Shown: positions 36,644 through 47,187 of the stretch, piece after piece
Layout of the letters: each line of letters begins with the position of its first letter
How positions within the stretch are numbered: the first letter of the stretch is position 1
DNA from: Aureispira sp. CCB-E
Lineage (GTDB): Bacteria > Bacteroidota > Bacteroidia > Chitinophagales > Saprospiraceae
DNA: 64,000 nt
NCBI RefSeq assembly: GCF_031326345.1
Contig: NZ_CP133671.1
Coordinates: 6,607,501-6,671,500, forward strand
Reading direction: 5' to 3'
Translations under genes and position numbers: made by a program
The notes under the pieces: model-generated
Told to the model about the DNA's origin: nothing
Databases searched by the model: none
The model's input: the letters and a program-made list of their open reading frames with translations, nothing else

Positions 36644-37885
36644 ATGAAAAACATCATACTTGGAGTTGTACTAACCTTATTTTTATTTCTAACAATTTGG
36701 CTGGTTTCCTACTTTTATAATGGTTCTGGATCAGGAAGTACGGTTCATGAAATCACAACTCCTTATCAAACTTCTATCACTTTAAAGTCAGTTGCGACAG
36801 GTACTGTAAAACCAAGAATAGAGATTATGATTACCTCACAAGTCTCTGGTATTGTAGACGAGATTTTTGTAAAAGGAGGTGACATTGTCAAAAAAGGAGA
36901 TCCTATTGCTCGCTTGCAATTGGTGCCTAGCCCTACCGCACTTAACAATGCTAAAGCTAATGTAGAACTGGCTCGCATTCGTTTGGAAGAAGCGAAACGT
37001 CGTTACCAACAACAAAAAAATATTAGTGCTAAAAAATACGATATTCAACAAGCAACAACACAGTTTGAGAATGCTAAAATTCAGGAGGAAAAATATCGAA
37101 AACTGTTTGAAGAAGGCGTTGTTCCTGAATTAGAATATCTACAATTTAAAACGGCTTTGGATGTTGCGCAAACAACCTTAGAAAACACAAAAATTGGTGC
37201 CAATAGCTCGGTTATTGAGTTAAAATCAAATGTAGAAGTGCTTACGCAAGAACTAGAATCGGCTATTAGTAATGTTCAATTGTTACAAAAAGGGGTCGCT
37301 AGTAAGTCTGGACAAATTGCCAATATGGTTCGTGCTACGGTTGATGGGATGGTTTTGGATGTTAGTGTTGAAGTTGGGGATGCTGTTATCGAACGAAATA
37401 CGTTCAACGATGGTACAGAAATCGCTGAGGTTGCCAATATGCAAGATTTAGTTTTTGAAGGGAATATAGATGAGTCGGATGTAGGACAACTCAAAAAAGG
37501 AATGCGCTTGGAATTAACCGTTGGAGCAATTGAAAAAGAGAAATTTGAAGCGGTCTTGGATTATATTTCTCCTAAAGGAGTAGAAGAATCTGGTTCTGTA
37601 AAATTTGAAATCATTGCCGATGTCATTCAAAAAGAAGGTATTTTCCTTCGCGCTGGTTACAGTGCTAGTGCCGATATTATCTTAGACAAACGAACCAATG
37701 TCATGGCCATTCTAGAGCGTGATTTGATGTTTGAGGACGATGGTCGAGTTTATGTAGAAACAGAAGTGGGCGATCAAGAATTTGAAAAGAAATACATTCA
37801 AGTCGGTTTGTCGGATGGAATTAATATTGAAATCTTAGAAGGCGTTGATACTAGTACTAAAATCAAGGTGCAGGGGGCTATGTAA
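36644..37885 (+). CDS. HlyD/MacA-family periplasmic adaptor
   Basis: 413 residues. One N-terminal membrane helix (about 5-24), a barrel-sandwich/lipoyl part (GTVKPRIEIMITSQVSGIVDEI, then KGDPIARLQ), a long coiled coil (about 95-215), and beta-barrel domains to the end. It links the inner-membrane MacB-type permease to an outer-membrane channel such as TolC. Exports an unknown compound; induction via the neighbouring MarR is possible. Confidence 0.88.
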   Translation: MKNIILGVVLTLFLFLTIWLVSYFYNGSGSGSTVHEITTPYQTSITLKSVATGTVKPRIEIMITSQVSGIVDEIFVKGGDIVKKGDPIARLQLVPSPTALNNAKANVELARIRLEEAKRRYQQQKNISAKKYDIQQATTQFENAKIQEEKYRKLFEEGVVPELEYLQFKTALDVAQTTLENTKIGANSSVIELKSNVEVLTQELESAISNVQLLQKGVASKSGQIANMVRATVDGMVLDVSVEVGDAVIERNTFNDGTEIAEVANMQDLVFEGNIDESDVGQLKKGMRLELTVGAIEKEKFEAVLDYISPKGVEESGSVKFEIIADVIQKEGIFLRAGYSASADIILDKRTNVMAILERDLMFEDDGRVYVETEVGDQEFEKKYIQVGLSDGINIEILEGVDTSTKIKVQGAM

Positions 37886-37898
37886 ACTTACTTAAAAA

Positions 37899-37950
37899 AA
37901 TAACAAAAGGCTGTCTAGAGAACCATCAGACAGCCTTTTGTTATTTTTTT
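37899..37950. terminator. Bidirectional terminator
   Basis: AATAACAAAAGGCTGTCT with AGACAGCCTTTTGTTATT, an 18-bp perfect stem between convergent genes. Confidence 0.9.
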
Positions 37951-37963
37951 AATATCAGTTTCT

Positions 37964-39436
37964 CTAATCCACATGCATTTGTATTATAAAATCGCCTTCT
38001 TTTTTCTTGTAGGCTTCTACACCAAATTCTTGATTGCCTAGTGCAACTATTTTTGCTGGTTTTATATGATAAATTTTTTGTTTATCAATCTTGCCTGTAT
38101 TAAAACCAACGGTATACTTTCCTTCTCCAGATGAATCATCCACTCTATAAGCACAAAGCATCCTTCCTTTATATTCGCTCAAATTATCGGTAAAAAAGAG
38201 ATAATGGTTTTCTTCGTCATAAATATAATTATATTGCAATCTTGGATGAAACTTCAAAACTTTGAGCATAGGCCCATCATATTCGCCCAGTGAATTAGTG
38301 ACGTTTTTATTTTCTTTATTTATCCTCTTTACCCACCTTAATGTACCATCTTGATTCACTCTAATTAAATAGTAATCATTAAAGTTGTATACAGTAGAAG
38401 TTGGACGTGATTTTAGTACTCCATTATTCCATTTTTCGTAGACTTCTATACCATACAATTCTTGACCGATAACTAAGACTCCTCCATCGTCTTGACCAAT
38501 GGCATCAAGTGCCATAATTGCATTGACTTTTTTACCTTGATAATATGGAATCAACTCTTTAGGAATCTCAACTTCATATTTTTTTGAATCTTGTAAATTG
38601 ATGACAAACATGTTCATATCACTTTCACCAGTACGGTAAAATCCTGCCACGTATTTTTGCGCATTCTTGTTAAAAGCATATTCATAAAAATAACTAGAGT
38701 TTTTATCCTTTGTGGCTTTTATATCCAATGATTTGTCATCTTTATTGATAGTAACTAAATGATATTCTTCTTTTATTTTATGATAACCTGCCATCATAAT
38801 GTCCCCGTTGTTCTGAACACTATACTGCATATCATCCATAACATCCCAACGGAAAGGCATTAAAACTTCTCCACCACCAACTCTCTCTAACTCATTATCA
38901 AAAACTTGAAGACCAAAAGTTTGTTCAGACATTTGATCTTTTGGTAATGCCTTTTGGTATTGGATTAAAAACTTAGATTTGTCTTCAGACACAAATACTT
39001 TGCATAAAGTAGAATAAGGCACTTTATAAAGCCCTTCCTCTATAGCAAATAGGAGTTTTTTCTCTTCTTTTAACGCAAGATTTTTGTAATCAATTACTGT
39101 GACATAAACCTCTACGATGCTTCTTTTACTTTCATTAGTATAAAAAAGATAAATCAAACCGTTTACTTCAATCAATTTAATAGGAACCGCATTTTTAGTC
39201 AAAGCATCTTTATAGATTTTTTGACTAAGTTCTTTGAGAGACGTTTTGTCCAATTTCTGAACCAACAACTCCGTTTTGTCTTTTACCTTCGCCGTATAAA
39301 TATAATCTTCATCCGCTATGTAAAACTTAAATTTACCGCCAACATCAGTATATGGTGCTCCCATTTTGGGAGAAGTTTGAGCAAAAATTGCTACAGAAAA
39401 TAACAGAAGTGCAGAAATAAAAATGATCTTTTTCAT
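37964..39436 (-). CDS. Secreted protein, unknown (beta-rich)
   Basis: 490 residues with a signal peptide ending AIFAQ. The rest is beta-rich with short repeating hydrophobic-charged strands (for example YHLVTINKDDKSLDIK, DGTLRWVKRINKE), suggesting a beta-propeller. No catalytic motif recognised and no family assigned. It stands alone between a terminator and the next minus-strand gene. Confidence 0.7.
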   Translation of the reverse strand: MKKIIFISALLLFSVAIFAQTSPKMGAPYTDVGGKFKFYIADEDYIYTAKVKDKTELLVQKLDKTSLKELSQKIYKDALTKNAVPIKLIEVNGLIYLFYTNESKRSIVEVYVTVIDYKNLALKEEKKLLFAIEEGLYKVPYSTLCKVFVSEDKSKFLIQYQKALPKDQMSEQTFGLQVFDNELERVGGGEVLMPFRWDVMDDMQYSVQNNGDIMMAGYHKIKEEYHLVTINKDDKSLDIKATKDKNSSYFYEYAFNKNAQKYVAGFYRTGESDMNMFVINLQDSKKYEVEIPKELIPYYQGKKVNAIMALDAIGQDDGGVLVIGQELYGIEVYEKWNNGVLKSRPTSTVYNFNDYYLIRVNQDGTLRWVKRINKENKNVTNSLGEYDGPMLKVLKFHPRLQYNYIYDEENHYLFFTDNLSEYKGRMLCAYRVDDSSGEGKYTVGFNTGKIDKQKIYHIKPAKIVALGNQEFGVEAYKKKEGDFIIQMHVD

Positions 39437-39547
39437 AATATTTAGTTTTTAGTTTTATAAAAAGCTTTTTTTGAAAGCTAGTATTGCATAAAACTACTAA
39501 AAATTTCTTTCATCACTGCATTACCATATATATATATAATTCATCTA

Positions 39548-40048
39548 TCAACAGCAAGTAAATGGAAAAGTAGGATGCAACTCCAAATCGACATAAGCAG
39601 AATAGCCCGTCATAGGAGTTTCTGTTCCCTTAAAATCAATGGAAAATTGAAAGCCCCAAGCAACCCCTTCCAAATTTGCGGTCAAGTCTTGTTTCAACCG
39701 ATCGGTCATCGGATAAGCTTGGATGTAGAGTTGCTCTAAAGCAAGCATCGCTTTGGAAGTCTGTGGTTGTTCTTCTTGTAGTTGAGCAGCGATGCCTTTT
39801 TTCGATTCAAGCACATACGCCTCTATATTACCTACAATTTGATTAAAAAGTGTTGTTTGTTTAGGATGTGGTGCCTCGTTCTTGTCGCCCCATATAATTA
39901 GCGTAGTTGGGCTATCTCCCATCAATTGCAAACGCCCTTGCCAAAAGCCAGGAAGTACGGTTTTGTTCGTCGCCCGATTGGCTCTATAAACCAACTCACC
40001 AAACAAAGGATGCTGTATTTTTTTATTTTTTCTAAAAAGAGAGAACAT
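39548..40048 (-). CDS. Small cytoplasmic protein, unknown
   Basis: 166 residues, no signal peptide or membrane segment. HPLFGELVYR near the N-terminus and a terminal FTCC are noticeable. The start is 20 bp before (downstream of) the NrnA-like gene stop, so probably cotranscribed with it. I do not recognise a family with confidence. Confidence 0.65.
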   Translation of the reverse strand: MFSLFRKNKKIQHPLFGELVYRANRATNKTVLPGFWQGRLQLMGDSPTTLIIWGDKNEAPHPKQTTLFNQIVGNIEAYVLESKKGIAAQLQEEQPQTSKAMLALEQLYIQAYPMTDRLKQDLTANLEGVAWGFQFSIDFKGTETPMTGYSAYVDLELHPTFPFTCC

Positions 40049-40068
40049 AGGTTTTAGTTTTCGAAGCT

Positions 40069-41094
40069 TTATAATTCTACCACCAGTTCTTTGGTTAATT
40101 CCTCTTTGTATTCATTTTGAATAACATGTTTGAACTGCTCAATTACTTCTTGGAAAGATTTTTTGCTGGCACCTCCTGAGGCATTTTTGTGTCCCCCACC
40201 ATTAAAATGTTCCGAACAAATTTTTTGAACAGAAAAGTCGCCTTTAGAGCGTAAAGACAGTTTGACAATGTCACGGCGTTCTGTAATCAGAGCTGCACAA
40301 CGCATCTTTCTTATTTTTAGAATAAAATTGACCACGCCTTCTAAATCGCCGCGTTGAATGTTGTATTTTCTATGATCGGCATGAGAAAGGGTTATAATTC
40401 CAGTATTGTATTCGTCCATAATTTCTAAACACTCAGAAATACAATAGGCCAATAAATTAAAACTCTTAACAGTATACGAATTGAACACTAAGTCTGTCAA
40501 TTTATTATTATCGACCCCTTTTTCTAACATATTGGCAACAATCCGAAACAACCTCGCAGAAGTTGCATAGCGAAACCCTCCTGTATCCGTCAAAATACCA
40601 ACATACAAAGCATTTAAAATATCCGCATCCAATTGATCCAAATCTCCCATCATTTCGATAAATTCGTAAATCAACTGACAAGTTGAGCTTGCTGTAACAT
40701 CGGACAACATAGCATGACAAAAATCTTCTGGATCTATATGGTGGTCAATCATAGCTTTGTAGGCTTTGCTATTACCAACCAACGACCCCATGCCTTCTAT
40801 TCTTCCCAAACCATTATAATCTAATGCAAAAATCAATTCTGCTTCTTTTAGTATTTGGGTAGAAAACGTACGTGTATTTTCATAAACCAACACATTGTCA
40901 AAATCCTTCATCCAATTTAGAAATTGTGGCATTTCGGTTGGCATAATGACAGTGATTCTGTGACCTTGTTTTTTTAGATAATGATACAAGCCCAAAGACG
41001 ACCCCAAGGCATCACCATCTGGATTAGCATGGGAAGTAATTACAATACGTTTGGGGCTTGATAACAGGTCTTTTAATTGTTCAAAATTTTGCAT
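40069..41094 (-). CDS. nrnA: DHH-family phosphoesterase, NrnA-like
   Basis: 341 residues. All DHH/DHHA1 motifs are present: SHANPDGDALGSS, ALDYNGLGRI, IDHHIDPEDF, DTGGFRYA and the C-terminal GGGHKNASGG. NrnA degrades short oligoribonucleotides and pAp (3'-phosphoadenosine 5'-phosphate). Two further minus-strand genes flank it at short distances. Confidence 0.9.
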   Translation of the reverse strand: MQNFEQLKDLLSSPKRIVITSHANPDGDALGSSLGLYHYLKKQGHRITVIMPTEMPQFLNWMKDFDNVLVYENTRTFSTQILKEAELIFALDYNGLGRIEGMGSLVGNSKAYKAMIDHHIDPEDFCHAMLSDVTASSTCQLIYEFIEMMGDLDQLDADILNALYVGILTDTGGFRYATSARLFRIVANMLEKGVDNNKLTDLVFNSYTVKSFNLLAYCISECLEIMDEYNTGIITLSHADHRKYNIQRGDLEGVVNFILKIRKMRCAALITERRDIVKLSLRSKGDFSVQKICSEHFNGGGHKNASGGASKKSFQEVIEQFKHVIQNEYKEELTKELVVEL

Positions 41095-41178
41095 AAGGAG
41101 GTATTAAAGGTCTTGGTTTATTTCATTTTGGGGTATATGAATGATAAAATAAAAGGGACAAGAATATCGTCGGCACGA

Positions 41179-41664
41179 TTAGGTGGTTGTTTCATACATT
41201 TTTACCAATGCATCAAACATAGATTTACTTGCAGGTTGGCAACCATCTTTGTACAACATACTGAATACTTCGTCAGCGCGATCCTGAGCATAAGCCTTAT
41301 CCATTTGAAAGACTTTTACACTTCCATTTAGATTATTGGGATTTGCCAAAACATTCAAATCCTCTGGATTGGTCAAATCTTTGGTAGGATCGTTAATTTG
41401 TAAGCCTGTCATTGTAATTTTATCTTCTTGGCAATAGAACACTCGAATAGTATCTTTGGTTCTATGTTGCAAGCAATCAATTTTAGAAAACACCTTTTCT
41501 AATACAATATCGCTAAACAAAGTGATTAACTCCTCTACTTTGGCTGGATGATTCTCTTTTAGGCTAACCCACTCTTTGGCTGTAATTTGATTGGAAGCTA
41601 AAAACTGGACGAAATCTTCTTCCAATGTTTCCAATTCTTCATTTGTCAGTCGTCTAAATCTCAT
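41179..41664 (-). CDS. DUF6495-like protein
   Basis: 161 residues. FRRLTNEELETLEEDFVQFLASNQITAKEW at the N-terminus and EELITLFSDIVLEKVFSKIDCLQHR near 45-70 match a protein family confined to Bacteroidota that I know as DUF6495. No signal peptide. Function unknown. Located 84 bp before the nrnA-like gene on the same strand. Confidence 0.65.
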   Translation of the reverse strand: MRFRRLTNEELETLEEDFVQFLASNQITAKEWVSLKENHPAKVEELITLFSDIVLEKVFSKIDCLQHRTKDTIRVFYCQEDKITMTGLQINDPTKDLTNPEDLNVLANPNNLNGSVKVFQMDKAYAQDRADEVFSMLYKDGCQPASKSMFDALVKMYETTT

Positions 41665-42047
41665 GTTTCTGCTAATTAAATTCAGAAATGTTATCTATTC
41701 CTTTTGTTACTGCAAAATTAAGCATTTTATTGAACTTTTCATTGAACAAGCCGTTCACAGCTTGCTTATCAAGGCTCAAAAACAACCTAAACAATTACTA
41801 ATCAAATACATAAAAACAAATCGTGTTCTTAAAATTAGCCTAAGTTGAAACACCAAAAACTACCATTAAGCGCAATTTTAAGTTTAAATAGCTTCTCTAA
41901 TATTTTTTTGGCATCATTCTAGAATTATAGATTCCCAAAAGCAGATTACACTGCCCAATCACACTCAATTGCAATAATAATAGTCCATTACTTAGCTTGG
42001 CTGCTACTCCTTGTTTTAATCGGACTAATCAATAAAATACGAATACT
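41665..42047. other. Gene-free stretch with degenerate repeat
   Basis: 383 bp. A degenerate copy of the dispersed motif (TAGCTTGGCTGCTACTCCTT, 41993-42012) lies at its right end. It should hold two divergent promoters; none was clearly recognised. Confidence 0.4.
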
Positions 42048-42470
42048 ATGACAATGAAACTTTGTTCCCTAATTCTTTTTATTGCGCTTAGTCTAAACTA
42101 CAGTTATGGACAAGCCAATTTCAAATTCAATCAAACATTTTCATCGATGAATGCGACCAACATAACCATGGATGTAGACGATAGTGAAATCTTAGTTAAA
42201 ACAATTAAGGGCTCTCGTATAGTAATTGAAATGTTGATTAACGTTTCCTCACCCAATACTCGTTTACTAGAATTTATAGCCAAAGGAGGACGTTATGACT
42301 TAGAGAAATCGTATGATGACAACACACAAACATTAACTTTAAGTTCTAAGAAAAACAAAAATATTATTACAATCAAAGGAGAAGAGATTGAAGAACAAAT
42401 AAGCTATGTTATCTATGTTCCAGAAAACATTCAACGTGTTAATGATAGCGTTGCTGTGCTTCATTTATAA
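42048..42470 (+). CDS. Secreted beta-strand protein, DUF4097-like
   Basis: 140 residues with a signal peptide ending NYSYGQ. The remainder (ITMDVDDSEILVKTIKGSRIVIEM, then YDDNTQTLTLSSKKNKNIITI and ISYVIYVPENIQRV) resembles the beginning of DUF4097-type putative adhesins, but without the repeated helix part. Convergent with the following gene. Function unknown. Confidence 0.65.
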   Translation: MTMKLCSLILFIALSLNYSYGQANFKFNQTFSSMNATNITMDVDDSEILVKTIKGSRIVIEMLINVSSPNTRLLEFIAKGGRYDLEKSYDDNTQTLTLSSKKNKNIITIKGEEIEEQISYVIYVPENIQRVNDSVAVLHL

Positions 42471-42475
42471 GAACA

Positions 42476-42934
42476 TTAATCCTCTTCTAACTCTACCAAA
42501 TGCTGTTCTAAACTATGAAATGTTTGGGTTGGCGCAGGAGGATACTCTGTTATTAGATAAATTATTCCTGTAACAATAGCTAAACTCGCCCAAGCTATAC
42601 TTCCCCACTGCCAATTCATTTGCTCAAATAAAAAGGGGTAAGTCACTAAAAAAGTCAAGACAAGTACCAAGCCCCTGTTTAACAAACTTTTGTCTGTATA
42701 AAGGCTCAACCAACGATGTATTTCTGGTACTCGCGACCAATACAAAACCAACAAAAAAGTAGTTACCATCCATCTAATACTCCATATCGTAGCCAAATCG
42801 GTATCTGGAATGTTATCTGCAAAAATAGAGTGCCACATCTCAAACTCTACCTCATACCCTGATAGTCGGTCTACAAAAGGTAATAAATAACTCAACAAGT
42901 AAAAAAGTAGAGACAGATTAAATACATATTTCAT
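42476..42934 (-). CDS. Four-helix membrane protein, unknown
   Basis: 152 residues with four predicted helices (about 4-22, 48-66, 84-103, 108-128). No recognised family. The gene follows the 487-residue protein gene by 4 bp on the same strand, so the pair is likely one operon. Confidence 0.6.
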   Translation of the reverse strand: MKYVFNLSLLFYLLSYLLPFVDRLSGYEVEFEMWHSIFADNIPDTDLATIWSIRWMVTTFLLVLYWSRVPEIHRWLSLYTDKSLLNRGLVLVLTFLVTYPFLFEQMNWQWGSIAWASLAIVTGIIYLITEYPPAPTQTFHSLEQHLVELEED

Positions 42935-42938
42935 ATTT

Positions 42939-44402
42939 CTAATATTTAGAAGCGTTTTGAGCTAACTCCTCGATGATTTCTTTGATCCAATCAGAATTAG
43001 ACAAAGGACTCAACTCTGCATACAACAGCTGCAATTTTGTTCGTTCTTTTTCAAACTGCTTCTCTGCCATAAAAGTTGACTTTTCTTTTAATTTTGCCAC
43101 TTTTTTGACAATTCTTAACATATTCAGGTTGGCTTTTTTTCGGTAGTCGGATTGGGTTTTGTGACGCATGACATACAATCGGAATGTATCAACCAAATTA
43201 ATCAAAGGTTCCATTTCTTGCAATTCATAATAAATTTGTAGTTGTATTGTTTTGGCTCCAACACCATAAGATATATCTGTAAATAAGATCGTCATCAACA
43301 ACTTTAAAGCTTTTGAGTATTGTTGAGTTGCATAATAAAAAACAGCCAAATTGTAGTTAAAGGCATTTTCTTGAACTTCTGGTCGAAGTTTCTTTTTGTT
43401 TTTGTGAATAAAAATTTCTGTCCACTGATAATCTTTCGTTCTTACCCCTGCTGTTACAATATTCTTGTAATCACTTTCTGGCAAATAACCATCTTCTAAC
43501 AATAAGTGCTTTTCTAACTTTTGTTTATAAATCGTCAAAAACTCCTTGTAATAGCTCGTAATACCATTGTTAATTTTCCGAATACAAAAATTCTCTGCAT
43601 AATCGTAAAGTAAAATCAACTCTTCTCGCAAAAAAAGCTTGCCGTAGTCCTCTATCAACACTTTTAACTGTTGGTAAGCCTTATCATCACTGTTCTGAAG
43701 CGTTTTTAACACTTGATAATACACATGAATTAAAGGATGTTGCTTTTTATCAAAATCCGCTGCTTCCAACCAAGACAACAAATCTTTGATATAATGCGCT
43801 TCATAATTTGCCTGAATTACAATATTCCGACTCAGCATATCACAAGCTATTTTTAATTTTTGAGCGATGTAAAAATAATCTAGTTGATTGTTTTGTTCTT
43901 GCAAATGTACATCGTACAACCGCTGCTTCTTATCTAAGTGAATTTGATTGAGTAAAGTGTGATAATGATATTTTTGATAATAAAAATCAACCGTTTGAAA
44001 GGGATATTGCTTTTGCAACAACTGATGTTGCCTGCTATGGCTTGCAGCTTGTTTGGGCACTCCCAATTCATGTACCGCCTTCAACGCATTGGATTTTTGT
44101 TGAAATGCCTGTGTTTCATATTCTTGATAAGCTAAAAAGCCACTCAGTAACTCCAACAATTTAGAAACAACATAATTGAATTGGGTATCACTAAACTTTT
44201 TGTGGGGATATATCGCATAAAATACCTGCTCTTTGCCAACCGAACTCAAATCAAATACAGGAGCATACTGCATCAAAAAATCTAACAACAAAATGGTAGG
44301 CTTATGCTTATTAAAAAAAGGGGCGTGTACATATTCACTAAATCGATGTTGTGCTCGGGTAGATAAATTTCTTAAAACTTCTAATAATTTGCTATTATTC
44401 AA
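42939..44402 (-). CDS. All-helical cytoplasmic protein, unknown
   Basis: 487 residues, almost entirely alpha helical with many Lys/Gln/Tyr residues and pairs such as FNYNLAVFYYATQQYSKALKLL near 350, which read like degenerate TPRs in the second half. No signal peptide. This looks like a long lineage-specific protein of Saprospira-like bacteria. Function unknown. Confidence 0.65.
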   Translation of the reverse strand: MNNSKLLEVLRNLSTRAQHRFSEYVHAPFFNKHKPTILLLDFLMQYAPVFDLSSVGKEQVFYAIYPHKKFSDTQFNYVVSKLLELLSGFLAYQEYETQAFQQKSNALKAVHELGVPKQAASHSRQHQLLQKQYPFQTVDFYYQKYHYHTLLNQIHLDKKQRLYDVHLQEQNNQLDYFYIAQKLKIACDMLSRNIVIQANYEAHYIKDLLSWLEAADFDKKQHPLIHVYYQVLKTLQNSDDKAYQQLKVLIEDYGKLFLREELILLYDYAENFCIRKINNGITSYYKEFLTIYKQKLEKHLLLEDGYLPESDYKNIVTAGVRTKDYQWTEIFIHKNKKKLRPEVQENAFNYNLAVFYYATQQYSKALKLLMTILFTDISYGVGAKTIQLQIYYELQEMEPLINLVDTFRLYVMRHKTQSDYRKKANLNMLRIVKKVAKLKEKSTFMAEKQFEKERTKLQLLYAELSPLSNSDWIKEIIEELAQNASKY

Positions 44403-44757
44403 AACAAAATAGTTATTTTATAAAAATTACAACAAAATAAAAACCTGATTATCAACATAAAAATAACAATTAAAATTATTTTTTATGTTATTTTAGTTCA
44501 AAAAAGTACTTTTTTTATAAATATAGATGAAGTATGTTTGTAACAATGAAAAAATAGGGTTGGGTTATCGCTTCCCTATGTATTTAGATTTTTAATACTC
44601 TGTTGATTATTATTCGCTATGCTCATGAGATTACAAGCAAAGCAAGTAACAAAAACTCCTGAAGTAAAAACATAAAAAGCATCTTCCATTAGTTTATTTC
44701 AACGGAGTAATAATTCTAACGCAGACGCTTAATCCTCCAACTTTAAATAAACATTTT
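44403..44757. other. Gene-free spacer
   Basis: 355 bp with AT-rich sequence. A repeat-like block (44592-44714) has TTAATACTCTGTTG at the left and CAACGGAGTAATAATT at the right as weak inverted ends, with a CGCTATGCTCATGAG core; it is related to the intergenic family. Confidence 0.45.
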
Positions 44758-47163
44758 ATGAAACGTTACAACATACACTCATTTATCTCTATACTACTAT
44801 TTTTATTAAGTAGTCACGCTCATGCAAGCCACTTCTATGCTGGCGAAATCACCTATCGCTGTATCAACAACAATCAATATGTTGTTCAATTAGAAACTTT
44901 TCAAGATTGTGCAGCAATTGCCCCTCCTACTTCTGTATCGATTGCAGCTAGTTCTTCTTGCACTGGGAATTTAACATTCAACTTACCTCAAATTTCACTA
45001 ACAGACATTTCGCCAGTTTGCCCCAACGGAACAAGCCCTTGTTTGTCTGGCAACTATGGGACTTACCACGTTATTTATTCAGATACGGTCAGTCTTTCGA
45101 GTTGTACCGATTGGATCTTATCCTATACCAACTGTTGTCGCCCGGCTAGTATCGTTAACTTAGCCAATTCGAACACGACAATTCATACAGAAGTAAGCTT
45201 AGACAATAGCACCACTTGTAATAATGCTGCCTTGGTAACAACACCAGCCTATATCCATGTATGCATTGGACAAGTCCACACGCATAGCCTTCAAGCTTAT
45301 GACTTGGATGGAGATTCTTTGACCTTTTCACTAACCAATCCATTAGGAAGCAATGGTTCTCCTGAGCCCTATGCTACAGGATATAGTGTTAACACACCAC
45401 TAGGCAATAGTTCTCCTTTTAGTTTTGACAGTAATACAGGAACATTTACATTTACAGCCAATACAATAGGAGGCTATATCGTAGGTATTCAAATTAACGA
45501 ATATCGTAATGGAACGTTAATCTCTACTTCCAACAAAGACGTTTCCATCGTAGCGTTTAATTGTTCTAATAGTGCCCCTAACTATAGTATTTCTAATGTA
45601 CAAGGTGGTTATTTAGATGATAATATTTTTTACGTTACCAATCCTAGTCAATTAAGTTTTGATATCACGACCATCGACACTGCTGATGTCAACGATACCC
45701 TTACCTTTTATAGCAATATCAGCTCCATTGGAGGAACATTTACTAGTACTGGAGTAAATCCTGTTACAGCCAACTTTGTTTGGCCAACTTCAAGCCCCAC
45801 TCCACAAAACTTTATGGTAGAAATAGTAGACAATGCCTGTTTTCCAACTCCTGTTGCAGGGCAACAACTCTTTGGATTTGCTATTGTGTTGCTAAATCAT
45901 TGTGTCCCTGACTCTGTTCTTGGCATTGTTGCCCCTGACTCTATTTTTGAAATTGGAGGAAATTGTCACAATAACAACGGATTTCCAATTACAGCCATTA
46001 CCTCTCCTACCACCACCACTTATGGCAGCTTAAGCATTCACCCTAACCAAGATCGCTTGCTATATCAAGCTGGTTCTAGCTACGAAGTACAAGAAAGCTT
46101 TTGGGTACACTTTGAAATGAATGGAGGTCTTCAGTCGGATTCTATTTGGGTAGATATAACAACAACGTCTTGTGTTTGGGCAGGCGATACGGATACCAAT
46201 AACATCGTCAACAACTTTGATTTGCTACCGATTGGTTTGGGATATGGCGAAACTGGTGCTGCCCGCCCCAATGCAGGAATAGATTATGATTGTGAGCCTG
46301 CTCTAAACTTTCTTAATAGTACCCCTATTACTGGAATTAACTACAAACATTCTGACACCAATGGAGATGGCATTGTTAATGCCGATGATACAACAGCCAT
46401 TTTATTAAATTGGGGACAAATACACCTCAAAAACAATCCTGTTGCTCCTCTAAATGCGATTCCTTTTTATGCCGAACCTACCACGGGCTTGCCAGGACAA
46501 ATGCTGCAAATTCCAATTATCCTAGGCGATACCACTGTACCAGCCGATAGTATTTATGGTGTTGCTTTCACTATTAATTACGATGAAACAATGACAGATA
46601 CCAACTCTGTTTTTGTCGACTTTAATACATCGTGGCTAGGCACTCACAATACGGACATGATTTCTGTTCAAAAAGATTTTTATTACCAAGGAAAAATAGA
46701 GGTGGCTGTTGTGCGTATCGACCACACCAACAGAGATGGAATGGGACAAATTGGCACTTTAAATCTGACCATCAAAGATGATATCCTAAAAAAAGCAAAC
46801 AACCAGCGATTAGATTTGTCCATTTCTGATGTCAGAATAATTACCAATATAGAAACAGAACGGTTAGCTAGTACACCTCCTACAGATGTTTTGGTTAGCA
46901 TTATTTCTTCTACTCCCCAATTGCCTCTAAATTCTTATGTCAATGTTTTTCCTAACCCTGCGAAAACAAATCTCAACATTCAATCTAACCATGAAATTCA
47001 ATGGGTTCGATTGTATAATTTGAATGGGCAAGAAATTAAATCAATGTCCTTACAAGACTTGCATACAACTATAAACATTCAAAACTTAGCTACAGGGGTC
47101 TATGTTCTCCAAGTTCAAACCCAACAAAATATTACTACTCAAAAAATACAAATTGCTCGATAA
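44758..47163 (+). CDS. Surface adhesin-like protein with dockerin repeats and T9SS domain
   Basis: 801 residues with signal peptide (ends SSHAHA). The opening SHFYAGEITYRCINNNQYVVQLETFQDC is typical of Bacteroidota gliding-associated surface proteins. Several Cys-rich Ig-like domains follow (to about 470). A dockerin-type segment, VWAGDTDTNNIVNNFDLLPIG and HSDTNGDGIVNADDTTAILLNWG (about 477-560), contains two Ca-binding loops. The C-terminal 80 residues (about 722-801) with VNVFPNPAKTNLNI and LATGVYVLQVQT are a type IX secretion sorting domain. It is exported to the surface; the ligand is unknown. Confidence 0.8.
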   Translation: MKRYNIHSFISILLFLLSSHAHASHFYAGEITYRCINNNQYVVQLETFQDCAAIAPPTSVSIAASSSCTGNLTFNLPQISLTDISPVCPNGTSPCLSGNYGTYHVIYSDTVSLSSCTDWILSYTNCCRPASIVNLANSNTTIHTEVSLDNSTTCNNAALVTTPAYIHVCIGQVHTHSLQAYDLDGDSLTFSLTNPLGSNGSPEPYATGYSVNTPLGNSSPFSFDSNTGTFTFTANTIGGYIVGIQINEYRNGTLISTSNKDVSIVAFNCSNSAPNYSISNVQGGYLDDNIFYVTNPSQLSFDITTIDTADVNDTLTFYSNISSIGGTFTSTGVNPVTANFVWPTSSPTPQNFMVEIVDNACFPTPVAGQQLFGFAIVLLNHCVPDSVLGIVAPDSIFEIGGNCHNNNGFPITAITSPTTTTYGSLSIHPNQDRLLYQAGSSYEVQESFWVHFEMNGGLQSDSIWVDITTTSCVWAGDTDTNNIVNNFDLLPIGLGYGETGAARPNAGIDYDCEPALNFLNSTPITGINYKHSDTNGDGIVNADDTTAILLNWGQIHLKNNPVAPLNAIPFYAEPTTGLPGQMLQIPIILGDTTVPADSIYGVAFTINYDETMTDTNSVFVDFNTSWLGTHNTDMISVQKDFYYQGKIEVAVVRIDHTNRDGMGQIGTLNLTIKDDILKKANNQRLDLSISDVRIITNIETERLASTPPTDVLVSIISSTPQLPLNSYVNVFPNPAKTNLNIQSNHEIQWVRLYNLNGQEIKSMSLQDLHTTINIQNLATGVYVLQVQTQQNITTQKIQIAR

Positions 47164-47187
47164 TAAAGAGAGCATACATTTTTATAG

